From assembly GCA_019055375.1 (NCBI GenBank), contig JAHQIW010006128.1:87345-151344 (forward strand): a DNA stretch of 64,000 bases, read 5' to 3'. The notes below the pieces were generated by a model. It was not told where the DNA came from and did no database searches. It saw only the letters and a program-made list of their open reading frames with translations. Shown here piece after piece: positions 36,141-46,822 of the stretch; positions within the stretch are counted from its first letter, which is position 1, and each line of letters opens with the position of its first letter. The DNA comes from Parelaphostrongylus tenuis (lineage: Eukaryota > Nematoda > Chromadorea > Rhabditida > Metastrongylidae). The translations under genes were made by a program, and so were the position numbers.

Positions 36141-36535
36141 TGCAATTGTCGACCATTAGTTTTCACTCCTATATTCCATTCCAATCTTCGCATAACATCG
36201 AAAGGTGACAATAATTTGTTCGATAGTATGTATGGTACGCGTTAATAAAAACATTGGCGGAATGAGTAAACCACATTGTCTTCGCATTAGAAAGCATCCA
36301 GATGGTAAGTCAATATTCAAAAAAGCACACACTTGCAAAACATAAAAGTACAACGACAACCATTTCAAAGTGACTGTCATGATCCTGGCGCGCCAATCAA
36401 AAACTTTAAGGCACAGAACTCTTGAAGCATTCTGGATAAACGCTGAATTTTCAAAAATGAGTGGAAAGGGCGAATGAATCATTATAACGCGAGACATAGA
36501 GTTTTTCCTTCGTTTAGTGTTTTGACCCTGATGGT

Positions 36536-36544
36536 ATATAAAGA
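36536..36544 (+). promoter_or_regulatory. Isolated TATA-like sequence
   Basis: TATATAAAG stands without a convincing downstream exon. It is listed because it matches the form of the TATA boxes of genes C and D, but no other promoter homology is seen. Confidence 0.2.
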
Positions 36545-36917
36545 GATGGACAATTCACCGAGTGGCTTAAATACTTAAATGCAGCGTATGTCCAAGTTTG
36601 AAGAAAGCGGTATCTCCAAAACGTCAATTATCGAATAACTACTGTTACTACTATTACAACTATCACTAGCAACCTCGCATCTGCTTATAAAGGTGTCATT
36701 AAGATTTACAAGTTATGATCATTGATGCCAAGACCAAAGAGTGTAGGTTTTTTGAGTTACTGAGATAGTGAACGGCTTTCGCGAGATAGTATAGCCTTGA
36801 CAAACACGTGTTCTTATGTCAATAGTAACATCGCTAGTGAATGGTGATATTTTGTTTCGAAAATATCATATGCGACTGTTTTTTCAAGAACTTGCTTAAA
36901 ATTAGTACATTCTGGCA

Positions 36918-37420
36918 GCATATTTTGAGTCTTTCATGAGATCTGTTACAGCACTTATACAGAGCAATATACGTGTTTCGGCCTTGCAGCTTCGTTAGTT
37001 GCAAAGTGCTCCTCGCATGTTCGAACATCTCTTAAGGGGGAACGCTCCTCACATCGAGGCACCGTGGACGAGCGCATTACACCGCAAGCAAATGAGAATT
37101 CACTTTACGAGGTCTTAACAAACAATTGAATATAAAGGCATTATAATACAAATACCAGCCTTCAGCAATCGACTGTTGATCACCGCAATGTCCGGTCATT
37201 ATTTCACTGCACATGCGTGACATGTTAGCCTTGGATGAAATGAATTTCATTTGGCTTGCCGTGTAACGTGTTCGTAGACGATATCTCCATGTAAGAAGAC
37301 TCTCACCCGAGAGGTTCTGGCCCAGACGTGAGGCACTGTGCAACTGACAATGCTGCAAAACCGAAACACGTGTATTGCACTCTATAAGTACTCATAACAG
37401 ACTTCATTGAAATCTGATGC
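36918..37420. mobile_element. Hammerhead-bearing foldback element, family 1, copy at 37 kb
   Basis: The left arm (minus) has CTAACGA, GAAA, CACGTATA and stem I GCAA/TTGC. The right arm (plus, 37338-37380) has stem I GTGCAA/TTGCAC paired over six positions, CTGACAA (G8 changed), GAAA and ACACGTGTA. ORFs inside are arm read-through. Confidence 0.65.
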
Positions 37421-40075
37421 CAGGCGATGATTTGGTTGTGAGATTTTCGATTAGCTTACGAATTATTCTCGATATCGAGTAAGGTTGCCCGGAGATTCTA
37501 CGACCGCTTTTGTTCCGGTGAATCAAAGTTCTTCGTCAAATCTTGTTGGAAAAGGACTAGAATTGGAGATGAACGCAGTGACTTACAAAGGTAATTTTGC
37601 AATTAAAAACGGATTAAGTCTTTTTTTTGCTGACACAGGCCACAAAATTTGTAGCGTATAGACAATTGAAGGGTCACAATAAATGCAGTCAACAGGAAAT
37701 TTTTATGCGGCAAATTGAGTGGACCCGAAATAGAATCAGTCTTATATGAGCCGCATCCGCTAATCCTTTGAGTCAAGTGTGAGACTTGTGTGACCTACCT
37801 CGATATTGTGTGTGGTAGAACTTGCACTCGCTAATCTACTACTTGTTAGTAGACTTTTGATAATAATCAATCTTCTTGAATATTTAGGCACAAGAGCCCA
37901 CAACACAAGCCCCTTCGCGCCACTGCGCGCGGCAGCGATCAGTTCACAATGCCGAGTGATTAATCATGCGGTCCATTGAAAAGAGAGTTGATGGGCGATC
38001 CCTTTCCATGACGTTTCATAGAAGGCTTTTGAGTGTTATTCTGGCGTTGATTAGTATCGAAGTTCTTGTACAACGTAATTGTTATACCAAAAGAAATGCG
38101 CAGCTGTTAACAGTTTACTATTTTTTGATACGAAACAGACTGTTGAAAAGATGGTTCAAATAAATAAATAACTTGTGTTACGGTCTTACGATGTGAAATA
38201 TGGTCTGTTAGTGATATGATGCGTCTTGAACTGAAAAGAAAACCAAAAACTGCTTTTTTGAGAGCCGGCATCTCAAGCACTCGCACGATGGACTGCTCGC
38301 AGCACGCGCGGTGGAGTGAAGCGAGGATGTCGCAGTGACCTTTCAGTACACAGAGGGTTGAGAAAATTTGTTAGTTTCTCAATTCAAAACGATCTTTTAA
38401 GTGTTGGTGAAATTGTAACATAAGGATACACTAATTGAAAGGTCAGTAAGAGTTTTTCTCACAAATCCAGAATAAGTTGATATAACTGGCTGAAAAAGGA
38501 TGTTATCGTAACGTTTGACGTCAGGACACCATTGAACAGCGCGAACTGCAGGAATCTATCATTACCATTCAAACGTATTGTTCATATATAACTGTCATCA
38601 ACTCAAAGAAAGTTCGAAAACTGACGGGTATTTCTACAGTGTCTTAATTGAAAAAACTCTTTACACAAGAGGCCTATTACCATTGGGAGAAAATCGACGA
38701 CTACTTGATAGACTTTTTCCTGTTCTCAGGGAAGAAATCTTGGTTAGAATGACATATGTTCAACAGATCAATGCTTTCTTTTAACAGAGAAAGAGTTACG
38801 AACAACAAGTACTTCAAACATAGACCAACATTCCAACGCTTTCGCTTTAGCGAAGCATGTAAGGTTCAATTAGAGACGCAATTTACTCAGCCACAAATTT
38901 TCGGAAACTAAGCAGTAACAGTTCAACACTAAATTTCATCATATGGAAGACAACTTTATTATATCCTGTGGGCTGGTTCCCATTGTTGAGCAGGAGACTT
39001 GTAAAGAACGAAACTTTGAGTAATTCCCATAATAGCGAATATTTAGAATTCGGTTACTTGAGTTCATAGTGATGGAAATATTTGGTTTAGAACAACGTGC
39101 ATCAAATTGACATTTAAAGTACTAAATAACTCGAAACTTGCTGAAACGTTAACTGCAGTTAAATAGGTCTTAGCATAAGAACCTCGTTTCTTGTGACAAA
39201 AATAGTTTTTCTATTCGGTTTTTGTCCAACGTTCCCTAGTCAGTGAAACTATTCCGCCGTCTGAATAAGTGACTGTTCATTGATTTTCGGTTTGGCATTT
39301 GAAGCTGTTCACATGGGATTTCGTATAGAGACATTCATTGAACAAATCGTCATTAGCTGAGTTGATGAATGTTTCTCTTGTCGTACGTCAGTGTTACTAA
39401 TTAATAAATCAGCCATCCAATAATTTGAGTTTATAATAGATTGGCAAAGTCGCCCTGGCTTCCATCCAACAGAAACGAGATTATTCACACTGAATTTTTA
39501 AGATTTCGAGACGCACTCCAAGAGTACCCAAGCTGTTGACTACATTACTTTGAGATCTGAAGAACTTGTCCATGTCCGTCTGCCAACGTCTCCAACCTTG
39601 AAATTTCGCTTTTTAGTATATCAACGTTTTCGTCTTCATCACTTTCGCCACAATGGTTGGAAGCTCCTTCAGCATATATTCGGTCGTTGGTTCGATTCTG
39701 AGTTCTAGTTTTTCCAAACTTTCCATGCCGTCGAGCGGAAGGGGCAAATTGCTACCAGAATCTTTTGGGATCGTGACAGCACTGATGTTATACATCTATA
39801 GGCAACAGCGAGTCATGATATAGAATAGGTTAAAATTTAGATCACCTCCGACGGCGCTCAGCGCATTCGCGACGACATACACTCTATAAATGTCCTTTGA
39901 GGTGAGTTACCACCGCCAATATGACCTTTGTAGACCTCTTTTTCATGTTGATATTTTGAAGAATAGAATGTTTTGCAGAAACTCTTGTAATTGAGTAAGT
40001 TGTCCAAAAAGAGCTCTTTTCTTCGCACTAATTTAAGGAAAAAGTTCCTCAACATCCGCGAAAAAATCAAAATAT
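37421..40075. other. No well-supported gene; two weak small ORFs
   Basis: A 65-codon plus ORF (37966-38163) has a hydrophobic segment MTFHRRLLSVILALISIEVL and is followed at once by AATAAATAA. It could be a small exported peptide or chance. A 60-codon minus ORF (39795-39613) starts right after CCTATAG and reads like protein (LPLPLDGMESLEKLELRIEP) but lacks confirmed neighbours. Confidence 0.3.
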
Positions 40076-40754
40076 ATGTTTCCTTTTCACGGTGTCGGTT
40101 ATTGTAAATCCATGGCAATATCTCAAAAATATTTCCACAAGAAACTTTCACACAGAGCAACTGGACCGCGTCTACGACGCATTGAAGTAAAAGTATCCAA
40201 CTTTGATGTCACAAGCGCACGCTGTTCAGCAAAGCAGTGGCAGACACCACATCGCAAGAAGACTAAGGTAAAGTTTGATGAACTGGAGGGAGTTGAATCT
40301 TGCCGCACTCAGCCTATAGTCGAGATGCCACGCCGCCCAATTATGGTCGTTTGCTGTCAAAACAATTTCCTACGTAGACGTCGAATCGAGATTTTTGATC
40401 AAGCTGGAAAGGTATGTCATGAGTATTTTGGTTCAAAACCCAAATCCGGAAGCTTGCAGATCTGTAGCAGAAGATCGTGGATATTGATGGTCTTTACTTC
40501 GAAGAATAAGTATTGTTGTTTTCCATTCAATCTATATATGAACTTCGAATTTTCAGAGAGTGTTAAGTAACTTCTATCTTAAGCCCAATAATTTAATTTC
40601 TTTTTTATTCTGGCGAATTGCTATCGCTGTTGAACACAGTTTGACCAGTGAAGAGGCTAAGAAATGCCTCCACCTCTACGAGCTGGTACCGCGTACAGTG
40701 TGTGCCATCATTTCTTCCTATATTTTCACTTGTCATGAAGACTTTGAGTGCTGA
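40076..40754 (+). CDS. Two-exon gene, predicted 177 residues, unrecognised
   Basis: Exon 1 is 40076-40411 and exon 2 is 40557-40754, with a 145-base intron. The donor is GAAAG|GTATGT and the acceptor TTTTCAG|AGA. Both are phase 0, and the spliced frame stays open to TGA at 40754. The start could be the second Met at 40112. The product is basic in its first half (RATGPRLRRIE, PHRKKTKVKF), has PRRPIMVVCC and FLRRRRIEIF before the junction, then a hydrophobic FLFWRIAIAV stretch and a Cys-containing tail (CLHLYELVPRTVC, ending FEC). No signal peptide is evident. I recognise no domain. The opposite strand also has an ORF here, so strand and start are inferred from the splice pair alone. Confidence 0.5.
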
Positions 40755-41054
40755 TTAGATCATTGCATATCTCATACAATCTTATCAGCTGCTGAAAGCA
40801 TACGATATCATAGTACACAAGGGATCTTGTTCACACACGAGAGCTGTGTATACACGAAATATGTGACAGTTTACAGAAGTGCACAAGGCATTCATAGGAT
40901 AAGCAAAGCAAAAAATCTCATAACGCCGAGTAATATTGAATTACACAACGATAGGCAGATTGATGATCAAATAGAATTGTTTATATTTAACAGCTCTCAG
41001 CGGTGGTATGTTACAGATATACCCAGTGATGAAGAGTGATGAGCAAAACTTTCG

Positions 41055-41335
41055 CGGATTTCGGGCCCGTATCTCATTTTGTCCAAGAGCGCGTGCTCTA
41101 ACCAAATATCTGTTAGCGTGACTGGGTTCAATGTTGCTGTCGACTACCTGAGCCGAACCGCTGAAGGTTGGTTGATGACAGATGGATACATTGTAGCTTA
41201 GAAAGATTGTTGGAGCAAGACCGGTGTCAATATTGCAACGGGTTAGAGTACGCTCCCTGATAGAGTGTGATACGGGTTGAAGTCCCGCCTGACGCGATTG
41301 TTTTGCGCCTAACTTTACATCACTTAATAGGCCAT
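41055..41335. repeat. Opposed tRNA-like SINE copies
   Basis: Minus half at 41055-41130 and plus copy 41222-41310 with TGCAACGGGTTAGAGTACGC, then CGGGTTGAAGTCCCGCC (B box), then TGACGCGATTGTTTTGC. The same plus form occurs at 43850-43930 and 63595-63680. Confidence 0.6.
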
Positions 41336-41684
41336 TTTCCAAATTGCAAAACGCTACGGTCCCTGTGACTTCCACAGGGGGTCAAGGAGAGCAATAAAAG
41401 TTTAGACTTTAGATCTAAAAATTTAGTAATTCAAATTCAGTTTAAATTTACATTTAATTCAAAGTATATAAGACTGTTGTTTTGATGGGCACGGTGCATT
41501 ACGAGCTCATGTCATCTCCTTTCGGTGGTCCCCACTTGAATTATTCGATGGAACACTATAAAAAGCGGTGAGTACGTTGAGAGTTGATTTTGTGCTTGAT
41601 GCGATTGAAATCTGGTTCTGGTGGCTTTTTCTAAAGGAGAATGAAGGTGTTTGGCTCACTGGATTGCGTACAGTTTGACCTTTT

Positions 41685-41720
41685 CAGACTCTGAAGAAGA
41701 CGAACTGCCGAAACGTCAGC
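41685..41720 (+). ncRNA. Hammerhead-like motif lacking stem III
   Basis: The plus strand reads CTGAAGA, a short stem II, CCGAAA and CGTCAGCTG, as on the minus strand at 20770-20731. No stem III or cleavage site can be drawn. Confidence 0.35.
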
Positions 41721-43120
41721 TGTCAAATAAAGTTTATTGTAAAATCTCGTGTTTGGCTTAAAGAAGAAAATCAGAAATTGTACTAAAAATTCAAAAATAC
41801 TCCCATGGCTTAGCGTAGAACTGAGCGTTGTCGCAAATGTGTCAGAGGCGGCGATTGCATGGGATATGTCTCAGACATTGATCAATGCAGAGAGCTTTAC
41901 ACTTTTTTATCATCATAATCGTTAAATATATGAAATGGGATGTGAACCATTTGCGGTTCGATCATTGGAAGCAACTTTACGTTGAGCGTCGTTAGTCTGA
42001 ATGACTGTCATTTGGATTGCGGTGAGACATATTAGTAAAAAAAGAAAGGCATTAACGTAGAAATTTTGAACGAGATATGTTATTTGTAGTTCTTCTAAGA
42101 AACAGTTCTATTTCTACAGACTTTAACCACATGGCATTAAGTATAAGCAGCAATGTTACTTTGTTACGCATCAATTTCGTCAGACGTTTTCGTATTGTCA
42201 TAAAATAGGGATGTTTTGCATGTTCAACACAAATTGTAGATGCTGATACTTCACCCATTTACATGCCATGTTTGACCTCTAAACCTTTTTTGCATCTTTA
42301 GTTCGCCTATTGATTCATCACGGAATGAATAGGGGCTGCGTTATCAATTATCCCTAGGAGCTTAATCAATGTGTTTCCCTACTCTATAAATCCTCTTTCC
42401 GGCGTTTGTGCTGTCTATGCTGTGCATATAGTTACATTGTTACTATTGCATTATTACTGTAACAAGCGGCCTAACGTAACTCTGAGCATTTGTGGCAATG
42501 ACGAAAAATAACGCGTGGCAAATCTTAAGAAAGCCAGTATTGTATATTACTCAAAGGGAATTTTGGCACTGGAAACTATCTCGACACACGGTGCTCCACT
42601 AAATGCTGAATTCTGGGATGATGGCATGATAGCATTTTGTGCTTTAGCCATTCACATAGCTTACTTGTTAGGATAAAACACGATGGACAGTCATGCGATG
42701 CAATATATACATAATTACTGATCCGATCCTGCATAGTGCCAAAAAGCTTGCCATGGATCGAAGGTTGGAAAATTGATATTACCTGAAATTTGCGATCTTA
42801 TGGTCTCAGCCTAGTCATAGAAGGAATTTACTGGCCAATAATGTCGAGATCCAAGGAAAGTCGACAAAAATGTCATCAGATTTGCTCACGCAATCCTTTG
42901 AATTTCCGATCTACAATTATCGGCCAACGACAAGTCGTGGAGAAAATTTGAGAGCAATGGTAAAACCATGACAAAATTCTAGAAGGAATCGATTCCAGAC
43001 TGAAATCAAGTTTTTTGAATCAAGCAAGTTAGACAAAGAACTTATAATTTTATGAAGCGAATGCTAGGATATGCATATCCAATATTACGAATGCTAGGAT
43101 ATTGCTATCCAATAATCCAA

Positions 43121-43158
43121 TATGCATATCCATATCCATATCCATATCCATATCCAAT
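43121..43158 (+). repeat. CCATAT microsatellite
   Basis: Five to six tandem hexamers CATATC/CCATAT follow a diverged ATGCATATCCAATA pre-repeat (from 43070). On the minus strand it codes a Tyr-Gly run only by chance. Confidence 0.85.
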
Positions 43159-43799
43159 ATTGATATTACGCAAAAAAATGAATAAAACGAGAAACCCTAT
43201 TATGTTTGCAATCTGCAGACTTATGTAAGAATTTGTTTTGAAAGGAAGGGAAAAGGATCCCCAAAGTGTTATGATATTACAAAATATTGTGGAAAAATAC
43301 GAAAGTGAGTCACATAAGTGCAATGAATTGGCTTATCTGAGATAAAACAACCATATGACAGTAACTGCTTAAAAAATTATGACCTCGTAATTGTTGTTTT
43401 GCCAGAAGGATTAGTGACGAAACATGAACAATTGAGCAATTATGAAACACATTTGCGAAGATAAAATGAGACGATTTAGTGAACAAGAAAATTGTTAGGA
43501 AATAACCATTTGACCATCACAAATTAGTAAATTAGTTCACAATGTAAATTCGTGGCCAAAAGATGGTTGTTGCTACTATTCCAATCTCTTTAATTACAAA
43601 AGCCTAATTGATTTCAAAATAGCCGTGAATCGAACCAAAAATCATGGGCAAGTGCGAGTTCACCTCAACAGACAACCGGTTCACCCCTATAGAGGAACCG
43701 ATTACAACTTTTTTCCATTTGTATCATACCACCGTTAAAAGCGGTTAAAATTTTAAAAAATTCTTTTTGATCATGCAGTGTCCAATACGAGCCGTTAAT

Positions 43800-43935
43800 G
43801 GGTTGGTTGCTGACGGATGGATGCGTTGCAACAAAGAAAAAGTGATGAGCGAAACGGGCGCCAGTAGCGCAACAGATTAGAAGTAGGTGTGGGTTCGAGT
43901 CCCGCCATACGCGCAAGTTTACATATCACTATGTA
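43800..43935 (+). repeat. tRNA-derived SINE-like repeat
   Basis: GCGCCAGTAGCGCAACAGATTAG (A side), then GGGTTCGAGTCCCGCC, a perfect B box, then ATACGCGCAAGTTTACATATCACT. No intact cloverleaf forms, so it is not a functional tRNA. Confidence 0.65.
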
Positions 43936-44499
43936 CATCTTTTTCACTTTACGAAGAAGAAAGAAAGCAATGACGTGCCTTTGTTGCGTTCGAAATGAGC
44001 AAACTTTCTGTTTTTTCTCAAACCGCGAAGACTCTGCTTCAAATGCGATTGACAAGATAGTTCTTAAACAGAATTTGCTGAAGTATAATCCAGAGGATTT
44101 AGGATGACTTTTGAAAGCTGCTCATGTGACGGCAGACTGACACTCGCAGATATCTCTTTATAAGCCAAACATGAAATTGTTATATTACAATTTATTTGAT
44201 CATCCGACGTCTCGGAACTCTAGAGCAGGCTAAACCGCCGAAACGGCAATTGATCAAATAAAATATACTGTAACAATCTCGTATTAAGTTCAGAAAGAAA
44301 AATCTGTAAAATTATGAAGAATGCTGAAGTTGATAGAGAGCCAGATTTGAGAAAAATGAAAGTGCTACTTGCTATATATGAATGTTGTCACATTTCATCG
44401 GCAACAATAAATTGTCATAGATCGAATAAGCTGCAACTTGCATTTTTTGTCCTCTAAAAGCACTTTTCAAGTTTTTCCAATCGTATTGTATTCAAACAT

Positions 44500-44702
44500 C
44501 AACAAACATTAACGGCCATCAATGAATCCACATGAATTGGTCGAATACCACAGAAAAACATATATAAACGAGGCTACAGAGAGCATTCTTATTTCTCACA
44601 ACTCTTTACCTTACTTAGTTTGAGATTGCCCCAAAAAATTCCTTTGCTATTTCGTAAAATATGTCTTACATTCCTGATGCAAATTTTAGAACGTAAACTT
44701 AG
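44500..44702 (+). promoter_or_regulatory. Promoter and 5' UTR exon of gene C
   Basis: TATATAAAC at 44561 lies in a roughly 95-bp block alignable with 62045-62150 (GTCGAATACCA, then TATATAAAC, then GCATTC, TTTCTCA and CTTTACCTTA/CCTTGCCTCA). Transcription should start near 44590. The leader reaches a donor, CTTAG|GTAAGC, at 44702, and the next acceptor is TTTACAG at 46819, just before the gene C ATG. The leader holds one 11-codon upstream ORF. Confidence 0.65.
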
Positions 44703-45149
44703 GTAAGCGCTTTGAAATGCTTTGAAAACCAGCCTTCTCCATTGCTTGGGTAGTAGCATTTTGTCTAATCTTATCGTTAAATCATACAGGCAGCATAGAA
44801 GTGGTGTGGCACATGTGCGAAATCAAGTCAAGCATTATTATCTTGTGGATTTTTGGTCGAGTGTAGTTCGAACCACTGAAGGACGGATATATGTGCGCCA
44901 CATCATTCCTGGCCACGGATAGCTACCATACATTCATGACGAAATGGATATTTTCCTATGATTGCATTAATGTTCTTATAGGGCCACCAGCCATTCCTGT
45001 ATTCAGCTGATACGCGAATCAAGAGTAACCAGAATCCTACGTCCTAAGAGGAACTCAAATCAAATTTAGCAAATTTGACAAAGTACAGAAATTAGGATGT
45101 TTTCTGATGGACGGCGATAATTTAATAATCACCTCATTCACTGAGCAAG

Positions 45150-46060
45150 GAATTTTCATAGGAGTGTTAGCAATCAGTCGAAAGCTCAAACCTTTGGCTT
45201 AGGCCGTACATAGCCGGTTTTTATTGATGCCCCCTTATAACGCTGTAAAATCTAAAATATAATTATGTTTCATACGACTACGAAATTCTTTCTTATTTCG
45301 CCTATATTTCGCTGGACAAAACTCATCCTCTAGAGTGCTAGTGAACACTGCTCTTTCGAGTGCTGGCGACTACTGTCTTTCGATAGCGCATGTCTCAGAA
45401 ATTCAAAAGTATATTTGCTTTTCGGAAAAGACTTATTGATATCGCCTTAGGAAGAAGAAAAGATGTTTACTTTGAACATCACCAGACAGAGCTGTCTCTT
45501 TAGACTATTAAAAATCATTCAATAGCGTGAGTTTTGATGATTCTAATGCCGTGCTCATTTTGTGGAGAAAGCATCTCATTGCAGTGTTACAGGAAAAATA
45601 AGATCTAGTTTTACATAATCGGCAAGCTTGTTCACTGCACAATCTACGTGTGCAGGGGCGGGGCGACCGACCGATGACCTTGAGCGCTAAACAGATGGGA
45701 TGCAACTTATTATCAGATTGGAAAGCTTTTCTCTGCTTTTGAACAAAATTCTGGATAAAACACTAAACTCAGATACCACGAAATATCCTCTACACGCGCA
45801 TATGCTTTTCGCACTTCCAGTTAATTATGCATATGATAGAAGCGAGGGCGCGCGGCGGGTGTAAAGCATAATTTTGTTTTCAAATTTACAGCGTTATAAA
45901 ATGGTGTTGTGAAAAACCGACCATGAATTGCTCTAACCAGGGACTCGCTTTTCAGTGATTAGCAACACTCCTAGGAAGAACTCTTGTCCAGCAAATAGGG
46001 TCGAATATTCATTTGTCGCTGCATAACAGAAAAGAACTAAGAGTGCCATTCTTGCGCTAC
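45150..46060. mobile_element. Inverted-repeat element family, copy 3
   Basis: CGAAAGCTCAAACCTTTGGC, then TATAATTATGTTTCAT on the left. TACAGCGTTATAAAATGG, then GCTCTAACCAGGGACTC and TTCTTGTCC-type sequence on the right. An internal ATTCAATAGCGTGAGTTTTG block. It is the best-preserved copy. Confidence 0.65.
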
Positions 46061-46374
46061 CTCGTTCTTTCGTTGACCAATATTTGTTGTAGCTTGGAAC
46101 GATTGCTAATTGAAAGGCAGAATTCTACAGCCGATTCGAATTAACTTAGTAGTGATCGTGACGAATACCTGGAAACGGCCTATTATGGGTCTACAAATTT
46201 GTGTGGAGCCTTCGACAAATCACTGAGTGGGGAAACGCTGAATATCAGGCTTGAAGCTGCACATCCGTGTGTCCCAAACCAGTAATATAATAAAAGTTCT
46301 GAGACAAGAAATTATCATGCCTTTCGTTTTTTTTTCTTAAAAACAACGCTCAAATTTCAATACCAGAAAATCAT

Positions 46375-46620
46375 TTTTTGAACCACGTCTGTGGTCTGTT
46401 ATATAGAGGCTGGCTCATAGAGCCCGATACACGTGTTTCAACCTTGACAGTCTCATCAGTTGAGCGTCGCCTTTAACCAATCCTTTCGGTACTTTTAGTC
46501 TCCTATACTAAGAGTAGGCGACGACGATCATTTTACACATGTAAGTCCAACGAAAATATCACTGAACAGGCAGTATTGTACACTCGATTGCTCATGGCTG
46601 GTATCGTTAGTATATCATAA
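46375..46620 (-). mobile_element. Family 1 hammerhead element, single-arm copy at 46.4 kb
   Basis: It carries a minus-strand hammerhead with an intact core: CTGATGA (46459-46453), GAAA, palindrome ACACGTGT as stem III, A at position 17, stem I with five of six pairs, and stem II of four pairs including two G-U. The interior (AATATCACTGAACAGGCAG... TCGATTGCTCATGGCTGG) matches the interior of the 10.4 kb element. The right arm is missing. Confidence 0.7.
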
Positions 46621-46822
46621 CTTTCGTTTCGAGTGTCCAAAGTCCAACAGTGCTTATCTAACAAGGAAATATTTTGAGAAAGTGTCGGAGCTGTTCTACA
46701 TTCTCTATCACATAGGTGTCTGTTTCAGAGACTAGACTGACTAGATGAAGATCATTTATGTGATTACGCGACCTCAATACCTTTCAAATTGCTAAGCAAT
46801 GTCTTAATAATCTTTACAGGTC

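Noticed and set aside
39858..40160. 100-codon minus ORF opposite the start of the 40.1 kb gene
   Set aside because: The plus strand has a phase-matched donor and acceptor and the minus strand has none, so the plus model was preferred, with modest confidence.
43105..43180. Tyr-Gly repeat peptide on the minus strand
   Set aside because: It comes from the CCATAT microsatellite. It is unrelated to the Tyr-rich tail of gene A.
43861..43920. Possible functional tRNA gene (perfect B box GGTTCGAGTCC)
   Set aside because: Acceptor and D arms cannot be paired and the same sequence is dispersed, so it is a SINE.
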